Below, piece by piece: positions 48,099 to 55,642 of a stretch of DNA of 64,000 nt. The DNA lies in assembly GCF_001307315.1 (NCBI RefSeq), contig NZ_LGUC01000001.1:310001-374000 (forward strand), read 5' to 3'. The stretch's first letter is position 1, and each line of letters opens with the position of its first letter. Under the pieces are notes generated by a model. That model saw nothing but the letters and a program-made list of their open reading frames with translations, did not search any database and was not told where the DNA came from. Source of the DNA: Halolamina pelagica (GTDB lineage Archaea; Halobacteriota; Halobacteria; Halobacteriales; Haloferacaceae). The translations under genes were made by a program, and so were the position numbers.

Positions 48099-48653
48099 CT
48101 ACCAGGCGTCGCAGATCTCGCGGAACGCCTCGAACACCGCCTCGCCCTCCGCGGTGTGGGCGACCTCGGGGTGCCACTGCACGCCGTAGAGCCCGCGCTC
48201 GGGGTCGCTCATCGCCTCGACCTCGCACACGTCGCTCCGGGCGGTCCGAGTGAACCCGTCGGGCACCTCGTCGACTTCGTCGGCGTGACTGGCCCACACC
48301 CGGGTCTCGGGTGCGAGGGAGCCGATCAGCGGGTCCTCCTCGTCGAGGATCTCGACGGTCACGTCGGCGTAGCCGCCGTAGTCGCCGCTGTGGGTGCTGC
48401 CGCCCAGCTCCTCGGCGATGAACTGCATCCCGAGACAGATGCCCAGCACGGGCACGTCCAGCTCGAGGTACTCGGCACAGCGCCCGACGCGGTCCATCGA
48501 GGGGCCGCCCGAGAGCACGATGCCGTCGGCGTCGATCTCGGCGGGGTCGGTGTCGTTCTCCAGGATCTCGGTGTCGACGCCGATATCCCGGAGCGCGCGG
48601 CCCTCCAGGTGGGTGAACTGCCCGTGGTTGTCGATGACGACGATTCGGGTCAT
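48099..48653 (-). CDS. guaAA: GMP synthase, glutaminase subunit A
   Basis: 184 residues. In many archaea GMP synthase is split; this subunit hydrolyses glutamine to feed ammonia to the ATP pyrophosphatase subunit, which is not in the window. IVVIDNHGQFTHLEGRALRD opens the domain. PVLGICLGMQFIAEELGG has the nucleophile Cys, and GVQWHPEVAHTAEGEAVF the His-x-Glu pair. Start ATG 48651-48653, CAAAAAC promoter element upstream. Intact. Confidence 0.95.
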   Translation of the reverse strand: MTRIVVIDNHGQFTHLEGRALRDIGVDTEILENDTDPAEIDADGIVLSGGPSMDRVGRCAEYLELDVPVLGICLGMQFIAEELGGSTHSGDYGGYADVTVEILDEEDPLIGSLAPETRVWASHADEVDEVPDGFTRTARSDVCEVEAMSDPERGLYGVQWHPEVAHTAEGEAVFEAFREICDAW

Positions 48654-48735
48654 GGGTTGGGTTGGCCGACGAGGCTCAAAAACACCTCGGAACGGGGGAG
48701 AGATGCGCACGTCCGTGCATCGGCGCCGGCGGTGC

Positions 48736-49317
48736 TCACTCCTCGCGGCGCTCGCTGGCGGACTGAAACCCCATCTCGGATCGCTCCTCGCCGCGACGGG
48801 TCTCCCGGACGGCGAGTGCTTCGGGGTCGGGGGCGGCGTCGTCGTCGACGCGGGCAAAGGAGCGGTGGACCTTCGTGTGACACCAGCGACAGAGGCCGAC
48901 CGTGATCTCGTGGGAGGGCTCCTCGCCGTCCGTGTCCGAGTCGTCGCCGGCCGGTCGACCGTCGCCGGCGGTCCCGTAGGAGAGGTGATGCTCCTCGACC
49001 AGCGGGCGGGCGTCCGAGTCGTGGGCGATCCGGACTTCCTCGAGACCACAGCGTGCACACGCCTTCGCGTCGGTGGTCGAGCGGTAGTGGGGGCAGCGCG
49101 ACCAGTCAGGCTCCGCGCCCTCGACGGCCGCGGCGTCGGTGTCGGCGACGACGCAGGCGTAGTCGTCGGCCCGGCGGCCGGCCGCGAACTCGGGGTCCTG
49201 ACCCGCCTGTTCGAGCGCGTAGCGACACCGGCCGTCGTCGGTGAGGTGGTCACAGCGCCCGGCGACCGCGTAGGGGTCGTCGACGCCGACCGGCGTCCCC
49301 TCGGGCGTCTCCTCCAT
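48736..49317 (-). CDS. Cysteine/histidine-rich HNH-like protein, haloarchaeal, function unknown
   Basis: 193 residues. Several metal-ligand clusters are visible: GRCDHLTDDGRCRYALE, SRCPHYRST, ACARCGLEEVRI, LVEEHHLSYG and LCRWCHTKVHRSFA. The EEHH...CxxCHxxVH order resembles the beta-beta-alpha-metal core of HNH nucleases, but the catalytic arrangement is not certain. An acidic C-terminus follows. I recognise a haloarchaeal conserved protein without assigned function. Start ATG 49315-49317. Confidence 0.7.
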   Translation of the reverse strand: MEETPEGTPVGVDDPYAVAGRCDHLTDDGRCRYALEQAGQDPEFAAGRRADDYACVVADTDAAAVEGAEPDWSRCPHYRSTTDAKACARCGLEEVRIAHDSDARPLVEEHHLSYGTAGDGRPAGDDSDTDGEEPSHEITVGLCRWCHTKVHRSFARVDDDAAPDPEALAVRETRRGEERSEMGFQSASERREE

Positions 49318-49389
49318 ACCGGTCGTCGGACGCCCGCGCTCTTGAACGCTCGGGGAACGCTTAGTAGGGCAGCGGCGGGAGCGGACAGC

Positions 49390-49764
49390 GTGCGACTGGT
49401 CCACCAGCGCGACGGGGAGGCACGGACGCTCGCGGACAGCGTCGCGACCGAGACGCTCGCCGACGACGTCGAGCGGGCCGACGGGCTGCTGTCGCAGGGT
49501 CGTGGACTGATGTTTCGGCGGTCGATCCCGGAGGGGTACGGGCTGGTGTTCTCCTTCGACGAGCCGGCGACGCGAACGATCCATACGCTGTTCGTGTTCG
49601 AACCGATCGACGTGCTCTGGCTCGTCGACGACGAAGTGATCAACGTCGAACGCCTGCGGCCGTTCCGCGGGCTGGCCCACGGGCTCGCGGACACGGTCGT
49701 CGAGCTCCCCGCCGGCGTCGCCGAGAACGTCAAACCGGGTGATACGGTCCGGATCGAGGACTGA
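49390..49764 (+). CDS. DUF192-family protein
   Basis: 124 residues, GTG start at 49390. The DUF192 signature is clear: DDVERADGLLSQGRGLMFRR near the start, TRTIHTLFVFEPIDVLWLVD in the middle, and VVELPAGVAENVKPGDTVRI at the end. No signal peptide is evident, unlike many bacterial members. Function unknown. Divergent from the HNH-like gene. Confidence 0.85.
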   Translation: MRLVHQRDGEARTLADSVATETLADDVERADGLLSQGRGLMFRRSIPEGYGLVFSFDEPATRTIHTLFVFEPIDVLWLVDDEVINVERLRPFRGLAHGLADTVVELPAGVAENVKPGDTVRIED

Positions 49765-49846
49765 AACCCGGGATTCTCGTGGTGTCGGCCGCGGCGGATT
49801 CGTGCTCGATCGGATCGCTCTTCACCGAACAGCCCCACGTTCCGGT

Positions 49847-50353
49847 ATGACGCTCGTCGTCCCGTTCGACGGTTCCGACCTCGCAGAGAGCGCGCTCGTG
49901 CGAGCGACGGCGTTCGACGCCGTGTTCGACGAGGGTGTCGTCGCGGTGACGGTCGTTCCGCGAGAGAACACCGAGTACGCCCGCGGCGCCGACTGGATCG
50001 AGGACGACGAGTACTTCGACCTGTCGACAGTCGTCGGCCGACTCGAGGATCACGTCGAGTCGATCGCTCCCGACGCCCGGTACCGGTACGAGACAGTCGG
50101 CCAGTACGCCTCGGCCGGCACGATCACCAAGCGCGTTCGGCGCATCGCCCGGGACGAGGACGCCTCGATCGTGGTGGTCGGCAGCGAGAACGCCGGACAT
50201 CTGACGGTGTCGATCAGCAGCATCGGCGGCGGGATCGCGGCCGACGACGCCTACGACGTGTTGATCGTCCGGAGCCAACACCCCTCGAAAGTAGAGAAGG
50301 TACAGGAGGCGTCGCCCACCACTGGCCGATCGGGCCCCGACAGCACGGAGTAG
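49847..50353 (+). CDS. Universal stress protein (UspA family), second copy
   Basis: 168 residues, start ATG 49847. It resembles the protein at 311-748 over its whole domain: MTLVVPFDGSDLAESALVRA, TEYARGADWIEDDEYFDLST, and GGGIAADDAYDVLIVRSQHP. It has an extra polar tail (KVEKVQEASPTTGRSGPDST). The ATP loop is again poorly conserved (VVVGSENAGHLTVS). The two are clearly paralogues about 49 kb apart. Role presumably in stress response, ligand unknown. Confidence 0.87.
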   Translation: MTLVVPFDGSDLAESALVRATAFDAVFDEGVVAVTVVPRENTEYARGADWIEDDEYFDLSTVVGRLEDHVESIAPDARYRYETVGQYASAGTITKRVRRIARDEDASIVVVGSENAGHLTVSISSIGGGIAADDAYDVLIVRSQHPSKVEKVQEASPTTGRSGPDSTE

Positions 50354-50401
50354 TCTCGAAGGGCGCCGCGACTGACGAGGGGGAGTCGGCAGCGTTGCTC
50401 A

Positions 50402-50438
50402 TTTTCGAGGTAGATTTTCGGCGAGTCTATCTCGAAAA
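50402..50438. promoter_or_regulatory. Long inverted repeat in the histidine kinase promoter
   Basis: TTTTCGAGGTAGA (50402-50414) and TCTATCTCGAAAA (50426-50438) are inverted copies with one mismatch over 13 bp, separated by 11 nt. The second arm ends 11 nt before the ATG. It overlaps the expected TATA and transcription start region, as a repressor operator would. Confidence 0.6.
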
Positions 50439-50449
50439 CTGAAAACACT

Positions 50450-51535
50450 ATGTGCACGCCTCACATAGATGCCGGCGTGTCGTTCCGATCCAGGTGGGTC
50501 GACCCCCAAAATGCGGTCTATCTCGTGGGAACGCTCTGCTTTGGGCTCGGGGTCGTCCACCTCCTCACTGAGGGCGAGGGGCTCGGAACGGTGCTGGAGG
50601 CGGCCATCATCTGCAGCATCTCTGGCGTCGTTCTCGTCACGGGGTATCAGCTCCCGCATCGGCGGATCTCGACCGTGGGACAGTGGCGGACCGTCTGGCT
50701 GGGCGTTGGGGTGATGGTTTCCTTTGCCATGTTGGCGCTATCGATCTGGATGATCTGGCGCCTCGAAGACAGGGCGAACGAGCTGTTCTTCCTCGTTGCG
50801 TTCGCCGCAACGTTGGGGGCAGCCGTCGGCACCCGTAGCGGAATGTACTCTATCGAGTCCGAAGAACGGCTGAACGAAGCCGAGGATCTCACCAAACTGC
50901 TCACGATCAACCAACGGGTTCTCCGCCACAACCTGCGGAACGAACTCGCCGTCTCGTTCGGGTTTCTGAACAAGATCGAGGCCGCCGACGCCGACGAAGA
51001 CGTAACGGCGGACGTTCAGATAATCAAGAAGCATCTCAGAAAACTACTCAGAACGAGCGACCGGACGCGGGAGATCGTGTCGATCCGGGAGAACGACAAC
51101 GGGAAACGGTTCGATCTGCCCGCGGTCGTCGAAGAGCAGGTCGCACGGATCAGGGAGCAACACCCACAGGCGGCGATCACGACCCGGTTCGACGACGACT
51201 GCACGGTGAGCGCACACGCTGCCTTCCCGAAGGCGATCAGAGAGGCGCTGACGAACGCAGTCGAACACAACGCTGCGGATATCGAGATAACCGTGAGCGT
51301 TCACGAGAATCAGCAGGGCGCAGCGGTCGTCGAGATCGTCGATACGGGGGAGGGGATACCCAAATTCGACATCGAGGCGATCGAAGGTCCCCAAGAGACA
51401 CAGCTCAAACACACCCAAGGGCTGGGGCTCTGGATAATCTACTGGACGGTCAAGATGTCCGACGGAACGCTGGAACTGTCAGAGAGTACATCGAACGGCA
51501 CGGTCGTCCGGATAACGCTCCCGCAAACGGGATAA
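50450..51535 (+). CDS. Compact membrane histidine kinase
   Basis: 361 residues. Four hydrophobic helices (AVYLVGTLCFGLGVVHLL, VLEAAIICSISGVVLVTGY, VWLGVGVMVSFAMLALSIWM, LFFLVAFAATLGAAVG), then the H-box INQRVLRHNLRNELAVSFGF. The HATPase domain has IREALTNAVEHNAADI (N box), VEIVDTGEGIPKFD (G1) and LGLWIIYWTVKMSDGTLEL (G2). No PAS or receiver domain. Base composition is visibly less GC-rich than neighbouring genes, with A/T-ending codons more frequent, which suggests recent acquisition. A long inverted repeat covers its promoter and tRNA-Pro lies just beyond it. No partner regulator nearby. Confidence 0.9.
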   Translation: MCTPHIDAGVSFRSRWVDPQNAVYLVGTLCFGLGVVHLLTEGEGLGTVLEAAIICSISGVVLVTGYQLPHRRISTVGQWRTVWLGVGVMVSFAMLALSIWMIWRLEDRANELFFLVAFAATLGAAVGTRSGMYSIESEERLNEAEDLTKLLTINQRVLRHNLRNELAVSFGFLNKIEAADADEDVTADVQIIKKHLRKLLRTSDRTREIVSIRENDNGKRFDLPAVVEEQVARIREQHPQAAITTRFDDDCTVSAHAAFPKAIREALTNAVEHNAADIEITVSVHENQQGAAVVEIVDTGEGIPKFDIEAIEGPQETQLKHTQGLGLWIIYWTVKMSDGTLELSESTSNGTVVRITLPQTG

Positions 51536-51643
51536 CGTCCGCTCCAGCTCGTGGCGAGGCGCCCAAAAAGCCATGGGCCCACCGGAGACTCGCTACGCTC
51601 GTCTCCGCGGACTCACGTCTCACTACGCACGCTGTTCGTCGTG

Positions 51644-51661
51644 AAAAGTGGGACCGCCGAG
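51644..51661 (-). repeat. Duplicate of the tRNA-Pro 3' end (att-like)
   Basis: AAAAGTGGGACCGCCGAG occurs here and again at 51704-51721, where it is the 3' end of tRNA-Pro plus flanking T-run. The similarity continues weakly into the T-loop. The copies are 60 bp apart. A partial tRNA 3' end is the classical footprint of integrase-mediated insertion, or it could be a decayed second tRNA. Confidence 0.6.
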
Positions 51662-51708
51662 CGATCGAACGGCGATACCTCGTACTTCCATGTTTGCTTC
51701 GCAAAAAG

Positions 51709-51779
51709 TGGGACCGCCGAGATTCGAACTCAGGTCCTACCGACCCCATCGGCAGAGGATACCACTACCCTACGGTCCC
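51709..51779 (-). tRNA. tRNA-Pro (anticodon GGG)
   Basis: Minus-strand cloverleaf. The acceptor stem is GGGACCG/CGGTCCC with discriminator A at 51709. The D-arm contains GTAGTGGTA. The anticodon stem is TGCCG/CGGTA around the loop ATGGGGT, anticodon GGG at 51745-51747. The T-arm is CTGAG-TTCGAAT-CTCGG. CCA is not encoded. A CTTTTTG run follows the 3' end and may end transcription. Confidence 0.93.
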
Positions 51780-51867
51780 GTGTTTCGAACAAACGCTGTC
51801 TGGCAGTTAAGCACTTCGTTTCGTCCCCCTGCCGGTCTAGCACCACGAACCGTCCGGGCGCGGCGGG

Positions 51868-52941
51868 CTACTCGTCGGCGTCCCGCGGCGCGACAAGCGG
51901 CCCGTCGTCCCGGGCAGCCATGCTGAGCACGGCATCACCCTCGTACGCCGCCAGCCCCTCCTTGCGGCCGATGACGTAGCCGTCGTGCTCGCTCTCGACC
52001 GTGTCGAGCGGTTCGCCGGTCGCACTCACGATGTCGGCGACGACCTCGCCCGCTTCCACCACGTCGCCCGCTTCGACGCGGTGGCGGACGAGCCCCGCCG
52101 TCTCGGTTCGCGGCCCGCGGAACCGCCGCACTGGGAACTCGACGGGCGCGTCGAAGCTACCGGGGTCGGCGACCCCGTCGGGCCAGTCCTCGAGCATTCC
52201 CAGTTCGTCCATCACGCCGTAGGCCGCGGCGACGCCGGCCTCCCGAGTGGCTTCGGTGACGACGCTGTGACCCCCGAGTTCGGTCGTGAACGCCGGGATC
52301 CCCGCGGCGTTGCAGACCGCGCCCGCTGTCGAGCGCTGGAGCGACTGTTCGACGTACTCCTCGGCCGGATACTCAGTCAGCAGCGGGAGCCCGGTCGCCT
52401 CAACCAGCGCTTCCAGGTCCGCGGCGAGCGCCTCGGCCTCCGCCTCGGTCCGCCGTTCGCCGTACAGCACTCGGTCCCGGATGACGAACGGGAAGGAGTT
52501 CACGCCCGCAGTGTGGTTGTCGATCAGCGCGTCGGCGGAGTCGACGATCTCCTCGTAGAGGCGCTCGTCGATGCGCTCCTGGACCTCCGGCGGGCGCGAG
52601 GAGTCGCTCTCGGGGTCGGGGAACTTCCGGTTCGGGTCGTCGTCGCCGTAGTAGGAGTGTCGCGCGTTCCGCCGCAGGCCGGCGGGGTTGACGACCGGGA
52701 CGGCGACGACGGCGCCAGCGATGCGCTGGGGCAAGTCCTCGCGAATCACGTCCTGGGTGACCGCCACACCGGTCGCTTCGTCGCCGTGGACGCCGCCGGT
52801 GATCCACAGCGTCGGTCCCTCATCTTCCCCGTTGGCGACGATGACCGGGAGCTTCTCGGGGACCCCCGTCGGGAGGTCGGTGAGTTCGAGGTGGCCGCGT
52901 GCCAGTTCGCCGGGTGCCGCGCTCGCGGTGCCGATGTCCAT
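51868..52941 (-). CDS. Succinylglutamate desuccinylase/aspartoacylase-family hydrolase
   Basis: 357 residues. A canonical zinc site is present: WITGGVHGDEATGVAV (His and Glu), ALIDNHTAGVNSFPFV (second His) and PAFTTELGGHSVVTEATRE (catalytic Glu). It has PNRKFPDPESDSSRPPEVQE and a C-terminal beta domain (VRHRVEAGDVVEAGEVVADI). It deacylates an N-acyl amino acid or similar compound; the substrate is unknown. It is a distant paralogue of 34293-35252, which lacks the first His. Start ATG 52939-52941. Confidence 0.9.
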   Translation of the reverse strand: MDIGTASAAPGELARGHLELTDLPTGVPEKLPVIVANGEDEGPTLWITGGVHGDEATGVAVTQDVIREDLPQRIAGAVVAVPVVNPAGLRRNARHSYYGDDDPNRKFPDPESDSSRPPEVQERIDERLYEEIVDSADALIDNHTAGVNSFPFVIRDRVLYGERRTEAEAEALAADLEALVEATGLPLLTEYPAEEYVEQSLQRSTAGAVCNAAGIPAFTTELGGHSVVTEATREAGVAAAYGVMDELGMLEDWPDGVADPGSFDAPVEFPVRRFRGPRTETAGLVRHRVEAGDVVEAGEVVADIVSATGEPLDTVESEHDGYVIGRKEGLAAYEGDAVLSMAARDDGPLVAPRDADE

Positions 52942-53006
52942 GCCCGAGGCTGTGCAGGGCGGCGGGAAGAAGCTACGGCTCGGGCGGTGGTTGCCGGGAG
53001 TCGGCG

Positions 53007-53117
53007 TCAGAAGAGATCGAGGACGAACTCCACCACGTTGAGAACGCCGTGGAACAGGCGTTCCGAGCGGCTGCGCTCGTCATCGCTGTCGGGGTCCGCG
53101 TTGTCGTCGTCGGTCAT
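53007..53117 (-). CDS. Very short acidic protein, 36 residues
   Basis: A complete frame from ATG 53115-53117 to TGA 53007-53009. The first half is acidic (MTDDDNADPDSDDERSRSER) and the second is an amphipathic hydrophobic helix (LFHGVLNVVEFVLDLF). Codon use matches neighbours. It fills the gap between the aspartoacylase-like gene and cbf5. I believe similar short proteins with this hydrophobic end occur in other haloarchaea, but cannot verify it. A membrane-surface microprotein is possible. Confidence 0.55.
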   Translation of the reverse strand: MTDDDNADPDSDDERSRSERLFHGVLNVVEFVLDLF

Positions 53118-53157
53118 CGTTCCAGCACGTTCGAGAGTGTCGGGAAAAAGGCTCCGC

Positions 53158-54053
53158 CTACACCAGCACGCGCTCGAGCGACACCACCTCGCCCGATTCG
53201 GCGTCGGGGGGCCCGACCAGTTTCCCGAGACAGACCGCGCTCCCGTCGGGCGTGTAGCAGGCGAGCAGGTCGTCGTCGCCGGGGTCGAGGGCGGCGGCCG
53301 CGTCGTCGAGGTCGATCACGCCCGGCGCGTAGACGGACGCGCCCTCGGCGACTTCCCGGGCGGCGCTACGGGCGATCGTGATCGCTGGCAGGTGTTCCAT
53401 CGCGCGCTCGGCGGGCGAGACCACCTCGCGGAGGAACGCCTCGAACCCGTCTTCGCGCGCCCACGCGAGCCCGTCCGCGAGGTCCTGCAGCGTCACGAGG
53501 TCGGTATCGTCGAACGGGTCAGTCGCGACACGACGGAGGGCACCCATGTGCCCGCCAGTGCCGAGCGCCAGCCCGAGGTCGTGACAGAGCTTCCGGATGT
53601 ACGTGCCGCTCTCACACCGGATTCGCAGGAGCGCCTGCCGGTCGTCCAGCTCCAGCAGGTCGAGGTCGTGGATCTCCCGGGAGCGAAGCCGCCGAGTGAC
53701 GGCGCTCTTCCGTGGGGGTTTCTGGTAGATCTCGGTCTCGAACTCCGCCAGCGTCGCGGCGGCGTCGGTCGGGGGAGGCCGTGGAGTTCGAGCACGGCGA
53801 TGTACTCCTTCGTACCCTCGAGAAACACGGGTGCGAGCCGAGTGGCGTCGCCGAGCATCGTCGGCAGACAGCCCGTCACTTTCGGGTCGAGCGTGCCCGC
53901 GTGGGCCGCGCGCTCGACGCCCGCGAGATCGCGCACCCACGCCGCCACCTGGTGGGCCGAGGGGCCGGCGGGCTTGTCGAGGTTGACGACGCCGAAAGAG
54001 CGGAGCGCCTCGACGCTGCGCTCGCCCGGCGGGTCGCGGAGTGGGTCGGTCAC
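53158..54053 (-). CDS. cbf5: Pseudouridine synthase Cbf5/TruB type, frame broken once
   Basis: Catalytic subunit for box H/ACA-guided rRNA pseudouridylation, which can also modify tRNA U55. GVVNLDKPAGPSAHQVAAWV and AAHAGTLDPKVTGCLPTMLG carry the catalytic Asp (HAGTLDP). ESGTYIRKLCHDLG is a later core motif. A C-terminal PUA domain is visible (ARSAAREVAEGASVYAPGVI, LLACYTPDGSAVCLGKLV). The frame breaks at the G5 run 53771-53775; repair gives ELHGLPPTDAAATLAEFETE. Start GTG 54051-54053, 2 bp after the cmk stop, so the two are co-transcribed. Confidence 0.94.
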
Positions 54054-54055
54054 GG

Positions 54056-54634
54056 TTAGAACTCGTAGCGGACGCCCTCGACGGGGTACTTGCCCTCGTC
54101 CTGGTCGGGGTCGTAGCGCTCGACGGCCGCGGTGAGCATGTCCGGTACGACCGCCTCACCCCACCGTGCAGTGTTGATCGCGGCGTCGTAGATGCTCAGA
54201 TCGTGGATATCGATGTCGTAGAGGTCGGCGTAGCGCTTGGCCTCGCTCTGCTCGCGGCGCTTGGTGACCGCGCGGGCCTCCGCGACGGATTTCTCCTCGC
54301 GGTCGGCGATGCGCTCGGCACGCACGTCGAGCGGGGCGTCGAGCCAGAAGCGCAGATCCGCGTGTTCGGCCGCGAGCCAGCCGGCGAGCCGGGACTCGAG
54401 CAGCACGTGATCCTGGCTGGCGGCGATCGTGCGCAGGCGCCGGTCGAGATCGCGGTCGATCTGGTCTTCCTCCTCGGCGAGTTCGTTGAACTCCACGGGC
54501 GTGTAGCCCCGTTCGTCGGCCAGTTCGCGGAAGATGTCGCCGCCGCTGATGTGTTCGAGGTCGAATCGCTCCGCGAGCAGTTCGGCGTTCGTGCTCTTCC
54601 CGCTGCCCGGCGGGCCGGAGACGGTGAGTAACAT
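54056..54634 (-). CDS. cmk: Cytidylate kinase
   Basis: 192 residues, archaeal CMP kinase. It phosphorylates CMP and dCMP with ATP. MLLTVSGPPGSGKSTNAELL is the P-loop, ISGGDIFRELADERGYTP the NMP-binding region, VLLESRLAGWLAAEHADLRF the core strand, and ADREEKSVAEARAVTKRREQ the lid region. Start ATG 54632-54634 with a CAAAAT element about 27 nt upstream. First gene of cmk-cbf5, a common archaeal pair. Confidence 0.95.
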   Translation of the reverse strand: MLLTVSGPPGSGKSTNAELLAERFDLEHISGGDIFRELADERGYTPVEFNELAEEEDQIDRDLDRRLRTIAASQDHVLLESRLAGWLAAEHADLRFWLDAPLDVRAERIADREEKSVAEARAVTKRREQSEAKRYADLYDIDIHDLSIYDAAINTARWGEAVVPDMLTAAVERYDPDQDEGKYPVEGVRYEF

Positions 54635-54744
54635 AGCGACTCTCGCGGGCAGAGCGGCAAAATCGTTGCCGTTCACGGTCGTCGCCGTGCCAGCGAGTCG
54701 CGTGCTCCCGCCAGCGCTTTCCCCGCCGCGTCCGACCACCGCGC

Positions 54745-55458
54745 ATGAACGTCCCCGACTCGGTCGCGACCGCCCTCGCCGACCGCGACGTGGCGGGCGC
54801 GACCTGTCTCGAAGCCGGCGCCGGCGTCGGGAACGCCACCGCCGGCCTCCTCGACGCTGGCGCCGAGCACGTCTACGCGGTCACCGACCGCGCGGACCAC
54901 GCCGAGGGCGTCCGCGAGCGCTTCCCGGACGACGACCGTGTGGAACTGATCGAGGCCGATCTCCGCGAGCTTCCGCTCCCGGCCGACGCCGTCGACGCGA
55001 TCACCGCCCACGCGCTGTTCAACGTGCTCCCGAACGATGCCGCGGCGCCGATCGCCGCCGAACTCACCCGCGTCGCTGCGCCGGGGGCGACGCTGGTCGT
55101 CGACGACTACGACCCGATGCCGGCCGAGTCGCCGGTTCGCCGGCTGTTCGCCGTCGAGAACGCCGCCGCCGAGTTGGCGGGCGCGCGGCCGGCACTCACG
55201 TTCTACCCGGCCGACGGCCTGCGGCGACTGTTCGGCGGTCACGGCTGGAAGCACGACCGCACGCGGACGATCCTCGAGCCCGTGCCGTGGAGCGAGAGCC
55301 ACCTCACCGCCCACACGGCGGAGGTCCGCGGGCACGCCGCGTCGCTGCCTGACGCGCTGGGGCAACAGCTGATCACCGAGGCGGAGCGGTTAGCGAAGAC
55401 AACGGGCCACAGCGACGAGGGGCGGATGTACAGCGTCGCGATGGCGCTGCCCGAGTAA
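54745..55458 (+). CDS. Class I SAM-dependent methyltransferase
   Basis: 237 residues. Rossmann fold with motif I CLEAGAGVGNATAGLLDAGA, the acidic loop after strand 2 (VYAVTDRADHAEGVRERF), motif II VELIEADLRELPLPADAVDA and motif III AAPGATLVVDDYDPMP. The C-terminal region (GLRRLFGGHGWKHDRTRTIL) is substrate-side and not diagnostic. Substrate unknown. Divergent from cmk. Confidence 0.9.
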   Translation: MNVPDSVATALADRDVAGATCLEAGAGVGNATAGLLDAGAEHVYAVTDRADHAEGVRERFPDDDRVELIEADLRELPLPADAVDAITAHALFNVLPNDAAAPIAAELTRVAAPGATLVVDDYDPMPAESPVRRLFAVENAAAELAGARPALTFYPADGLRRLFGGHGWKHDRTRTILEPVPWSESHLTAHTAEVRGHAASLPDALGQQLITEAERLAKTTGHSDEGRMYSVAMALPE

Positions 55459-55465
55459 GGCGGCT

Positions 55466-55607
55466 CGACCGATCGCGGCGTGGCTCCGTGCGCGGGGCCG
55501 GAGCCCCGCGCTGGTCGCTGGCCGTGATTCGTGGTTACCGACCGCGGCGTGGCTCCGAGCGCGGGGCCGGAGCCCCGCGCTGGTCACGCGCCGCGGTCCG
55601 TGGTTAC
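55466..55607. repeat. Tandem ~70-bp repeat with two identical GC hairpins, upstream of moeA
   Basis: Two adjacent units share CGCGGCGTGGCTCCG, GCGCGGGGCCGGAGCCCCGC and CGTGGTTAC. Each contains a perfect 9-bp hairpin, GCGCGGGGC-CGGA-GCCCCGCGC, at 55490-55511 and 55559-55580. They lie between the methyltransferase stop and the moeA promoter (CCTTTTT at about 55611-55617). They could be transcription terminators for the methyltransferase or a structured leader. Confidence 0.65.
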
Positions 55608-55642
55608 CCCCCTTTTTCACCTCGGGACCGCTACCCCTGCTA

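Noticed and set aside
50450..51779. Intact integrated plasmid or provirus at tRNA-Pro
   Set aside because: No integrase, replication or capsid gene is present, and the two tRNA-end copies are only 60 bp apart. At most a scar remains.
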